Positions 1 through 5,301 of a stretch of 11,173 nucleotides of DNA are shown here, piece after piece. A program made the position numbers and the translations under genes. The notes under the pieces are model-generated. The model was not told the origin of the DNA, ran no database searches, and saw nothing but the letters and a program-made list of their open reading frames with translations. Origin of the DNA: an uncultured Clostridia bacterium (GTDB lineage Bacteria > Bacillota > Clostridia > Christensenellales > Aristaeellaceae); NCBI GenBank assembly GCA_946410395.1, contig CAMKAE010000054.1:1-11173 (forward strand), read 5' to 3'. Position 1 is the stretch's first letter, and every line of letters starts with the position of its first letter.

Positions 1-53
1 GCGAGGGCGGCCGTACCGTGGGTTCCGGCGTCGTGGCCAAGGTCATCGAATAA
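1..53 (+). CDS. tuf: Elongation factor Tu, C-terminal end only (partial)
   Basis: Only the last 16 codons and the stop lie in the window, with the reading frame starting at base 3. They encode EGGRTVGSGVVAKVIE followed by TAA at 51-53. The GGRTVGSGVV segment is the conserved end of domain 3 of EF-Tu, the GTPase that delivers aminoacyl-tRNA to the ribosome. The identification rests on this short but very characteristic tail and on the neighbour rpmG; tuf upstream of rpmG-secE-nusG is a common clostridial arrangement. The full gene and its start lie outside the window. Confidence 0.93.
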   Translation, partial: EGGRTVGSGVVAKVIE

Positions 54-61
54 TCAACCGC

Positions 62-82
62 GCGTCCTCCCCGCGGAGGGCG
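62..82 (+). other. GC-rich hairpin between tuf and rpmG
   Basis: Bases 63-70 pair with 75-82 to give an 8-bp stem (one G-T pair) around the four-base loop CCGC at 71-74. No T-run follows, so this is not a complete intrinsic terminator. It could be an RNA processing or partial attenuation point between tuf, which is needed in great excess, and the downstream genes. That role is inference. Confidence 0.4.
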
Positions 83-113
83 GGCCGCAGAAAGACGCAG
101 GAGGTGTCTCAAC

Positions 114-275
114 ATGGCGAATGCTGTTCGTCAAAAGGTTTGTCTGGCTTGCACGGAGTGCAAACAGCGCAACTACAACAACATGAAGAACAAGAAGAAC
201 ACCCCGGATCGCATTGAGCTGAAGAAGTACTGCCCCTTCTGCAAGAAGCACACGGTTCATCGCGAGACCAGGTGA
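114..275 (+). CDS. rpmG: 50S ribosomal protein L33
   Basis: This 53-residue protein has the size and composition of bacterial L33, a small basic protein of the large ribosomal subunit near the E site. It is too short for a default open-reading-frame cut-off but is clear by eye. Two CxxC pairs are visible, Cys10/Cys13 or Cys16 in the N-terminal half and Cys40/Cys43 (YCPFCKKHT) near the C-terminus, so this is the zinc-binding C+ form. The ending KKHTVHRETR is typical of the family. The start is fixed by AGGAGGT at 99-105, eight bases before the ATG. It lies between tuf and secE, its usual place in Firmicutes. Having the C+ form means this copy needs zinc; many Firmicutes also keep a zinc-free paralogue elsewhere, which cannot be judged here. 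Confidence 0.95.
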   Translation: MANAVRQKVCLACTECKQRNYNNMKNKKNTPDRIELKKYCPFCKKHTVHRETR

Positions 276-309
276 TTCCCCGTGAAGACTGCATGAGGAT
301 GTGAAAAAA

Positions 310-807
310 ATGGCTGACGAAAAGAAAACCACCGAGCAGAACGAGCAGAAGCCGGTGAAAGGCCAGGACAACAAGCAGGATGCCGGGGAAAACAAGGTGA
401 TTGCCTGGTTCAAGCGCCTGCCTGGCCGGATTGCCACGCCTTTCAGGAACATGGCCCACGAGCTCAAGCGCGTCACCTGGCCTACCAAGCAGAAGCTGAT
501 CCGCTACAGCGCCCTGGTGCTGGTGTTCATGCTGTTCATGGTGCTTCTGGTCGGCTTGCTGGACCTGGGCGCCGCCGCGGCGGTCCGGGGCTTGGCAAGC
601 CTTGGCCCCAAGACGGAAAATACCAATCAGATGACGGAAGAAGAACTCGCGAGGCTGCTGGAGCTGCAGAATGCTGCTTCTGTCGAGGCCTCTGTCGAGG
701 CCGGTTCCGGTGAAGCCGACGCCGACGCGGCCGGCTCCATTGAAGCCGTCTCCGACGTGACCGCTTCCAACGAGGCTGCTCAGGAAACCGAGGAAGCCGC
801 TGACTGA
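310..807 (+). CDS. secE: Preprotein translocase subunit SecE with long acidic C-terminal tail
   Basis: SecE is the small essential membrane subunit that clamps SecY in the protein-export channel. The hallmark is at residues 51-61 (ELKRVTWPTKQ), the amphipathic helix, followed by one membrane helix at about 68-90. I chose the ATG at 310 because GAGG at 295-298 is 11 bases upstream; an in-frame GTG at 301 lies too close to that site. The protein is 165 residues, while single-span bacterial SecE is usually about 60-80 and ends soon after the membrane helix. Here residues 1-30 are a charged linker and residues 96-165 are an extra tail with 17 acidic and only 2 basic residues, expected on the outer face of the membrane. 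The tail contains a tandem SVEA SVEA duplication. nusG follows 22 bases later. Confidence 0.93.
   Translation: MADEKKTTEQNEQKPVKGQDNKQDAGENKVIAWFKRLPGRIATPFRNMAHELKRVTWPTKQKLIRYSALVLVFMLFMVLLVGLLDLGAAAAVRGLASLGPKTENTNQMTEEELARLLELQNAASVEASVEAGSGEADADAAGSIEAVSDVTASNEAAQETEEAAD
679..702 (+). repeat. Perfect 12-bp tandem duplication inside secE
   Basis: The 12-base unit TCTGTCGAGGCC occurs twice head to tail at 679-690 and 691-702. It preserves frame and encodes SVEA SVEA within the acidic tail of SecE. Replication slippage is the simplest origin, and it shows the tail is a loosely constrained region. Confidence 0.85.
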
Positions 808-829
808 CCATTGATTCAGGAGCAGGATC

Positions 830-1408
830 ATGAGCGACAACACCAACAAGACCCAGGAATCCATGGTGCCGCAGGAGCAGGCCGGCAAGCTCTGCTGGTA
901 TGTGGTCCACACCTACTCGGGGTACGAGAACAAGGTGCTCGACACCCTGCGCAAGAGCGTGGACAACAGCCCGGAGATGTCCAAGCTGATCCTGGACATC
1001 CGGATCCCCATGGAAGAGGTCGAGGAGATCCGCAACGGCAAGCGCATCAAGGTGCAGCGCAAGATTTTCCCCGGCTACGTGATGGTGCAGATGATCTGGA
1101 CCACCGAGAGCTGGTATCTGGTGCGCAACACCCGCGGTGTGACGGGCTTTGTGGGTCCCGAGAGCAAGCCGGTTCCGCTGTCCGACGAGGAAGTGGAGCG
1201 GATGCTGAACCCGACCCCCGCGGAGATCAAGACAGACATCGCCATCGGACAGGACGTGCGGGTGCTCTCCGGCACGCTGGAGAACCTGATCGTCCCGGTG
1301 GAGGATATCGACCCGATCCTGGGCACCGTCACGGTGAAGGTGATGATGTTCGCCGGCCGCGAGCAGCTGGTGGAACTGCCCATGGATCAGGTTCAGAAGG
1401 TGGACTGA
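830..1408 (+). CDS. nusG: Transcription elongation/antitermination factor NusG
   Basis: NusG binds the RNA polymerase clamp through its NGN domain and couples it to Rho or the ribosome through its KOW domain. The NGN domain spans about residues 20-115, with the typical WYVVHTYSGYENKV at 23-36, KIFPGYVMVQM at 78-88 and RNTRGVTGFVG at 99-109. The KOW domain covers about 138-190 and ends VELPMDQVQKV. Length (192) is normal apart from a short N-terminal extension of about 19 residues. AGGAG at 818-822 lies seven bases before the ATG. The KOW loop is divergent: where most family members have the glycine of N-F-x-G-x-V, this protein reads NLIVPVEDID, with Val155 at the glycine position. It sits between secE and rplK, the usual order. 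Confidence 0.96.
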   Translation: MSDNTNKTQESMVPQEQAGKLCWYVVHTYSGYENKVLDTLRKSVDNSPEMSKLILDIRIPMEEVEEIRNGKRIKVQRKIFPGYVMVQMIWTTESWYLVRNTRGVTGFVGPESKPVPLSDEEVERMLNPTPAEIKTDIAIGQDVRVLSGTLENLIVPVEDIDPILGTVTVKVMMFAGREQLVELPMDQVQKVD

Positions 1409-1432
1409 CCGCCTTCAGGCAACAGGCTTTTA

Positions 1433-1446
1433 CACCCTTCGGGGTG
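1433..1446 (+). other. cUUCGg tetraloop hairpin in the rplK leader
   Basis: CACCC at 1433-1437 pairs with GGGTG at 1442-1446 around the loop TTCG. In RNA this is a C-UUCG-G tetraloop, one of the most stable small hairpins known. It stands in the 122-base gap between nusG and rplK and is not followed by a T-run. It may stabilise or insulate the leader RNA upstream of the L1-like site; that role is inference. Confidence 0.6.
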
Positions 1447-1474
1447 AAGCAACAGTCCTTTCAGGCGAAGGGAC

Positions 1475-1507
1475 GTGGGAGGAAGCAGAACGCTTCCGCA
1501 TGACCAC
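1475..1507 (+). promoter_or_regulatory. Putative L1-binding leader element before rplK
   Basis: GTGG at 1475-1478 pairs with CCAC at 1504-1507. After an internal loop (GA on the 5' side, GCATGA on the 3' side), GGAAGC at 1481-1486 pairs perfectly with GCTTCC at 1492-1497 over the loop AGAAC. A GUGGGAGG strand opposite an ACCAC strand with an asymmetric internal loop matches the L1-binding stalk base of 23S rRNA as I recall it. In E. coli, L1 represses the rplK-rplA mRNA by binding a similar site. The element ends seven bases before the rplK ribosome binding site at 1515-1521, so bound L1 would hinder initiation. Confidence 0.72.
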
Positions 1508-1530
1508 AAAGTTTAGGAGGTGCCATCAAC

Positions 1531-1956
1531 ATGGCAAAGAAAGTCGCCGCATTCATCAAGCTGCAGGTTCCCGCCGGCAAGGCCAACCCGGCCCCGCCCA
1601 TCGGCCCCGCTCTTGGCCAGCACGGTGTGAACATCCCCGGCTTCTGCAAGGAGTTCAACGAGCGCACCAAGAACGAAGCCGGCATGATCATCCCGGTGGT
1701 GATCACTGTCTACTCTGACCGCTCCTTCACCTTCATCACCAAGACGCCCCCGGCGCCGGTGCTGATCAAGAAGGAACTGGGCATCGAAACCGCCTCCGCC
1801 CGTCCCAACAAGGACAAGGTCGGCCAGCTGACCAAGGAGCAGGTGAACAAGATCGCGAAGATCAAGATGCCCGACCTGAACGCCGCGAGCATTGAGGCCG
1901 CCGAGTCCATGGTGGCCGGCACCGCCCGCAGCATGGGTGTCACCGTCGAACAGTAA
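1531..1956 (+). CDS. rplK: 50S ribosomal protein L11
   Basis: L11 binds the GTPase-associated region of 23S rRNA and helps translation factors and RelA act on the ribosome. At 141 residues it has the standard length. The conserved N-terminal half contains KLQVPAGKANPAPPIGPALG, including the proline-rich hinge contacted by thiopeptide antibiotics, and then GQHGVNIPGFCKEFN. The C-terminal RNA-binding half contains KMPDLNAASIEAA and ends GTARSMGVTVEQ. The start is set by AGGAGGT at 1515-1521, nine bases before the ATG. It is followed after 60 bases by rplA, whose product is the likely repressor of both genes. Confidence 0.98.
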   Translation: MAKKVAAFIKLQVPAGKANPAPPIGPALGQHGVNIPGFCKEFNERTKNEAGMIIPVVITVYSDRSFTFITKTPPAPVLIKKELGIETASARPNKDKVGQLTKEQVNKIAKIKMPDLNAASIEAAESMVAGTARSMGVTVEQ

Positions 1957-1971
1957 CCATCATCAGACAAA

Positions 1972-2002
1972 TGTGGGAGGACAGAGTGCCGTTATCACCA
2001 CA
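1972..2002 (+). promoter_or_regulatory. Second putative L1-binding element, before rplA
   Basis: TGTGG at 1972-1976 pairs with CCACA at 1998-2002, and the 5' strand again reads GTGGGAGG as in the element before rplK. A short inner stem is possible: GGAC at 1979-1982 with GTGCC at 1986-1990, with G1988 bulged. The 3' side internal loop is GTTATCA. The element ends one base before the rplA ribosome binding site GGGAGGA (2004-2010), so L1 binding would directly mask it. The inner stem is weaker than in the first copy. Confidence 0.62.
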
Positions 2003-2016
2003 TGGGAGGAATAAGA

Positions 2017-2706
2017 ATGAAGCATGGCAAGAAGTACGTCGAGAGCACCAAGCTCTTCGACTCCCTGAACCAGTATGATCCGGATCAGGCCTGCGACCTG
2101 GCCATCAAGACCGGCAAGGCCAAGTTCGACGAGACCGTCGAGGTGTCCATCCGCCTGGGCGTCGACCCCCGTCACGCTGACCAGCAGGTCCGCGGTGCGG
2201 TCGTGCTCCCCAACGGCACCGGCAAGGTGACCCGCGTCCTGGTCATCGCCAAGGGCGAGAAGGCCAAGGAAGCCGAGGCCGCCGGCGCGGATTATGTGGG
2301 CGCCGAGGACATGATCGCCAAGATCCAGCAGGAGAACTGGTTCGAGTTTGATGTCTGCGTTGCCACCCCGGACATGATGGGCCTCGTGGGCCGCATCGGC
2401 CGCGTCCTGGGCCCGAAGGGCCTCATGCCCAACCCCAAGTCCGGCACCGTCACCATGGACGTCAACAAGGCTGTCCATGACATCAAAGCCGGTAAAGTGG
2501 AGTATCGTCTGGACAAGACGGCCATCATCCACTGCCCCATCGGCAAGGTCTCCTTCGGCGCGGAAAAGCTGAACGAGAACCTGACCACCCTGATGGAGGC
2601 CATCATCAAGGCGAAGCCCGCCGCCGCCAAGGGCACCTACATCCGCTCGATCTATCTGAGCGCCACCATGGGCCCCGCGGTCCGCGTGAATCCGCTGAAG
2701 TTCTGA
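2017..2706 (+). CDS. rplA: 50S ribosomal protein L1
   Basis: L1 forms the mobile stalk of the large subunit at the E site and is a known translational repressor of its own operon. The product is 229 residues, the normal length. It begins MKHGKKYVESTKLFD and carries the family signature region GRIGRVLGPKGLMPNPKSGT in its second half, followed by DIKAGKVEYRLDK, and ends VRVNPLKF. I chose ATG 2017 because GGGAGGA at 2004-2010 is six bases upstream; the earlier in-frame ATG at 2002 lies before that site and within the leader stem. An intrinsic terminator follows 14 bases after the stop. The usual next genes, rplJ and rplL, are absent here. Confidence 0.98.
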   Translation: MKHGKKYVESTKLFDSLNQYDPDQACDLAIKTGKAKFDETVEVSIRLGVDPRHADQQVRGAVVLPNGTGKVTRVLVIAKGEKAKEAEAAGADYVGAEDMIAKIQQENWFEFDVCVATPDMMGLVGRIGRVLGPKGLMPNPKSGTVTMDVNKAVHDIKAGKVEYRLDKTAIIHCPIGKVSFGAEKLNENLTTLMEAIIKAKPAAAKGTYIRSIYLSATMGPAVRVNPLKF

Positions 2707-2720
2707 TGCATCGGCACAAG

Positions 2721-2749
2721 GCCCTCCCCCTCACCGGGGAGGGCTTTTT
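2721..2749 (+). terminator. Intrinsic terminator after rplA
   Basis: GCCCTCCCC at 2721-2729 pairs perfectly with GGGGAGGGC at 2736-2744 around the loop CTCACC, and five T follow at 2745-2749. This is a textbook Rho-independent terminator and ends the ribosomal operon. Confidence 0.95.
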
Positions 2750-2854
2750 GTGAACCGTTTGTAAAAACCGCCAGCGCGGGGAAGCGGCCCGGGTTTCCGT
2801 TCGTATCAATGGGTGAGAACCGGACGGTTCGGAGAAAAGAAAGAGGGGATGCAC

Positions 2855-3595
2855 ATGAAACGCATTGCTGCTTTGGCGCTGGCCCTGATGCTGGCGCTGG
2901 GCTTGGGGACCGAGGCGCTGGCGGAGGAACCGGGCACCGCTGTGGCGCTGGAGCCGGCGGAGGTCTTTCAGGAGGCAACCGAAGCGCTGCTCGGCGCGAA
3001 ATACGAGATGCTGTGTCTGGCGGTGACGGCGGAGCTCGGCGAGGGCCGCGTCTTCGGCTTTCTGACACGGGTCACGGCGGTGGCGCCCGGGGCGGAGCCG
3101 CACCTGGCGATCGTGGCGGCCTATGTGGACGGGGAGCGGACGACGCACCTGATGGAGGTGCTGCCCTATCCCTTCGTCGACGAGAACGGCGATCCCGCGC
3201 CGGCCACGGCGGAGGTGCTGTTCAACAATGTGATGCTGCCGGTCGCCGCCCTGCCCGAGGGCACGGCAGGGGCCAGCCTGCAGCAGGCGCAGCGGGTGGC
3301 GGACCTGTGGACGCTGTGCGCCGCGTATGACTTCACGCGCATGGACGCCGAAGCCGTCCGCGAGGCTGAGGCCGAGGCCCTGGCGATGATGACGGAGGAG
3401 GAGCGGGCCGCCTACGCGGAAAACGCGCCGGCGATCCGTTCCGAGGCCGCAAGGCTCCTGGACCCCGCGGAAACGGCGGACGGCGTCTACGCGGACGCCG
3501 GTGTCGCGGAGCTCCTGGCCGTGCTGCGGGCAGAAGAAGCTGTCCGGGCGTCCATGGCGGCTTATTTGGCCGCCGCGGAGACGCCGGCCGAATGA
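2855..3595 (+). CDS. Secreted protein of unknown function
   Basis: I do not recognise a family for this 246-residue protein. It has a clear Sec signal peptide: MKR, then a leucine/alanine-rich core through residue 18, and a likely type I cleavage site after Ala23 (EALA before EEPG). No lipobox cysteine is present, so it is probably released or loosely wall-associated. The mature part is acidic and rich in alanine and glutamate. The segment at about 27-130 looks like alternating strands and helices (for example LTRVTAVAPG and THLMEVLPYPFVDENG), and from about 150 onward it is mostly helical with many Glu/Ala. GAGGGG at 2843-2848 is six bases before ATG 2855; the ATG at 2849 is too close to that site. 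I found no convincing promoter in the 148 bases after the preceding terminator. A terminator follows, so it is probably monocistronic. Confidence 0.82.
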   Translation: MKRIAALALALMLALGLGTEALAEEPGTAVALEPAEVFQEATEALLGAKYEMLCLAVTAELGEGRVFGFLTRVTAVAPGAEPHLAIVAAYVDGERTTHLMEVLPYPFVDENGDPAPATAEVLFNNVMLPVAALPEGTAGASLQQAQRVADLWTLCAAYDFTRMDAEAVREAEAEALAMMTEEERAAYAENAPAIRSEAARLLDPAETADGVYADAGVAELLAVLRAEEAVRASMAAYLAAAETPAE

Positions 3596-3610
3596 GACAG
3601 CGGGATTGTG

Positions 3611-3642
3611 CCGCTCATCCTTTGCGGGGTGAGCGGTTTTTT
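3611..3642 (+). terminator. Intrinsic terminator after the secreted protein gene
   Basis: CCGCTCA at 3611-3617 pairs with TGAGCGG at 3630-3636; TCC/GGG can extend the stem inward over the loop TTTGCG. Six T follow at 3637-3642. It separates the secreted protein gene from the next operon. Confidence 0.92.
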
Positions 3643-3689
3643 ACGGCCGTTTTTTGATCCGGGAAAAGGCATTGCTGGCAAGAAAAGGC

Positions 3690-3718
3690 TTGAAAGGAAG
3701 GTCTGTTTTCTGTATAAT
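3690..3718 (+). promoter_or_regulatory. Sigma-A type promoter of the phosphosignalling operon
   Basis: TTGAAA at 3690-3695 and TATAAT at 3713-3718 are separated by exactly 17 bases. The -10 is perfect and the -35 has one mismatch from TTGACA. It is the only strong promoter seen before the five-gene operon at 3791-8811, and predicted transcription starts near 3725. Confidence 0.88.
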
Positions 3719-3741
3719 AATGACTTGAATGAAAACCGTGC

Positions 3742-3761
3742 GCCGACGGTGAGCCGTCGGC
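3742..3761 (+). promoter_or_regulatory. Perfect 8-bp hairpin in the operon 5' UTR
   Basis: GCCGACGG at 3742-3749 pairs with CCGTCGGC at 3754-3761 over the loop TGAG. It lies roughly 17 bases after the predicted transcription start and 16 bases before the ribosome binding site at 3778-3784. No T-run follows, so it is not a terminator. It could protect the 5' end of the mRNA or, as a DNA palindrome, be an operator. Which one cannot be told from sequence. Confidence 0.6.
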
Positions 3762-3790
3762 AGAATACAAAAGGAACAGGAGGTCATACA

Positions 3791-4525
3791 ATGGCGGGAT
3801 TGATTCAATGCCCCAACTGTCTGTCCATGGTGGACAGCGAAGACGCGTTCTGCATGCTGTGCGGACACAGCCTTGCGGGCGTGGCCCGTGCGGCCGTTCC
3901 GGCAGAGCCCGCGGCGGCCCCGGCGGAAGAACCCTTTGTGTATCACCCGGTGGAGGATCTCCCGCCCATTCCGGCGGAAGAGCCGGCGCACAAGGTGGAG
4001 CTGAAGAAGGAGCCGGTTCCGGCATATGAGGAACCGGTCCCGGAGACGCCCGCGCCGGCTGGGGAGGCCCCGGCGCTCTATTGCCCTAACGGCCATCCGG
4101 TCACCAGCCCGGACCTGGGCTTCTGCGCGGTGTGCGGGGCCCTGCTGGTTTCCGGCGCGCCCGAGGCGCCGGCCCCGGCGCCTGCGGAGCCGGCCAGGCC
4201 GGAGGTCCGCTTCGTCTCCAGCAAGTGCCGCATCTGCGGTACGATCCTCTATGACGACAGCCTGGAGTACTGCCCCAACTGCGGCAACAGGATCACCCGG
4301 GAGTCGGCGGTCCCGCTGCCCAGCTGGATCTGCACGGGCTGCGGCGCCGAGAACGACGAAACCAACGCCTTCTGCCTGAACTGCGGCAAACCGCGGAACG
4401 CGGAACCGGCCCCGGCGGAGCCTGAGAAGAAAAAGCACACCCCGCCGCCTGCCCGCCCGGCCGGCATGAAGCCGCCGACTGCGGATGACCTGGCGGTGAA
4501 GTCCCACGGCGGAAACTGGACCTGA
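3791..4525 (+). CDS. Soluble protein with four zinc ribbons
   Basis: The 244-residue product has four zinc-ribbon knuckle pairs: Cys7/10/21/24, then Cys98 with His102 and Cys112/115, then Cys146/149/161/164, and Cys181/184/195/198. The second pair is atypical (CPNGH), with histidine a likely fourth ligand. The modules are joined by flexible linkers rich in Pro, Ala and Glu (residues 33-95 and 122-138), and the tail is basic and proline-rich. There is no signal peptide or membrane segment, so it should be cytoplasmic. AGGAGGT at 3778-3784 sits six bases before ATG 3791; the in-frame extension upstream runs through the promoter and terminator and is not coding. It heads the operon with the VWA, phosphatase and kinase genes. 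A scaffold or adaptor role is inferred; zinc ribbons of this type often mediate protein contacts rather than catalysis. Confidence 0.88.
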   Translation: MAGLIQCPNCLSMVDSEDAFCMLCGHSLAGVARAAVPAEPAAAPAEEPFVYHPVEDLPPIPAEEPAHKVELKKEPVPAYEEPVPETPAPAGEAPALYCPNGHPVTSPDLGFCAVCGALLVSGAPEAPAPAPAEPARPEVRFVSSKCRICGTILYDDSLEYCPNCGNRITRESAVPLPSWICTGCGAENDETNAFCLNCGKPRNAEPAPAEPEKKKHTPPPARPAGMKPPTADDLAVKSHGGNWT

Positions 4526-4586
4526 AATCTCCATAACGATGCGTCAGGATTGTTATCATCATCCACAGCAAAGGAGGACGGCTGAC

Positions 4587-5276
4587 ATGAGCGAATACGG
4601 ACAATTCGGCTCCTATGACGTGGACGTGTGCCTGGTCATCGACAAGACCGGCAGCATGCGGCCCATCATGGACACCGTGAAGAGCAACGCGCTGAATCTG
4701 TACAGCGATGTGAAGAACTCCCTGGAGAAGAAGGGCAAGCATGTTGGAAAGTTCCGGATCCGGGTGATCTGGTTCGGAGACTACCTGGCGGACGAGGAGC
4801 CCATGCTGCTCTCCGATTTCCTGAACATGCCCGATGAAGTGGAGACCTATCAGGAATTCGTCAACGCGGTGCGGCCCGCCGGCGGCGGCGACGCGCCCGA
4901 GGATGGCCTGGAGGCGCTGGCTTACGCGATCCGTTCCGCCTGGTGCCGGACGGGCTGGAAGCGCCGCCACATCATCGCCCTGTTCACCGACGCTCCGGCC
5001 CATGAGCTGGGCTTTGGCAAGTCGGACCCCAACTATCCCAAGTCGGGCATGCCTGCGGATTTCGGCGAGCTGACGGAGATGTGGGGCGACGAGGATTACC
5101 CCGGGGAGATGGACTTCAGCGCCAAGCGCCTGCTGCTCTTCGCGCCGGATAAGTCCTATTGGCACACGATCGCCAACGCCTGGGAGAACGTGGTCATCCA
5201 CCCCGTGGCCGACGCCACCGGCCTGGAGGACGTCTCCTATCAGGCCATGCTGGACGCCATCGTGAACAGTGTGTGA
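4587..5276 (+). CDS. VWA (von Willebrand factor type A) domain protein
   Basis: This 229-residue protein is essentially one VWA domain. The metal-ion adhesion site is visible: D19-K-T21-G-S23-M after a hydrophobic strand (DVDVCLVID), GGGD at 99-102 followed by APEDG, and TDAPAH at 134-139 with Asp135. The DxTGS and GGGDxPED forms, in place of DxSxS, resemble VWA domains of eukaryotic alpha-kinases such as VwkA and related bacterial proteins. No signal peptide or membrane segment is present, so it should be cytosolic and bind a divalent cation. AAGGAGG at 4571-4577 is nine bases before ATG 4587. It sits 61 bases after the zinc-ribbon gene and 25 before the PP2C gene. In TerY-like triads a VWA protein is encoded with a PP2C and a kinase; a ligand-binding or scaffold role here is inferred from that. 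Confidence 0.9.
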   Translation: MSEYGQFGSYDVDVCLVIDKTGSMRPIMDTVKSNALNLYSDVKNSLEKKGKHVGKFRIRVIWFGDYLADEEPMLLSDFLNMPDEVETYQEFVNAVRPAGGGDAPEDGLEALAYAIRSAWCRTGWKRRHIIALFTDAPAHELGFGKSDPNYPKSGMPADFGELTEMWGDEDYPGEMDFSAKRLLLFAPDKSYWHTIANAWENVVIHPVADATGLEDVSYQAMLDAIVNSV

Positions 5277-5301
5277 TTGCTGACAGCCTGAGGTCAACGG
5301 A

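Noticed and set aside
62..82. Hairpin after tuf considered as an intrinsic terminator
   Set aside because: The stem is strong but no T-run follows, so it was listed only as a hairpin of unknown role.
1409..1474. Search for an L10-type leader or a promoter before rplK
   Set aside because: Only small hairpins were found. No TTGACA/TATAAT pair at proper spacing was seen, and rplJ is absent, so an L10 leader is not expected.
4533..4556. Stem between the zinc-ribbon and VWA genes
   Set aside because: ATAACGAT and ATTGTTAT can pair (one G-T), but the stem is AT-rich and lacks a T-run, so an internal terminator or promoter is not supported.
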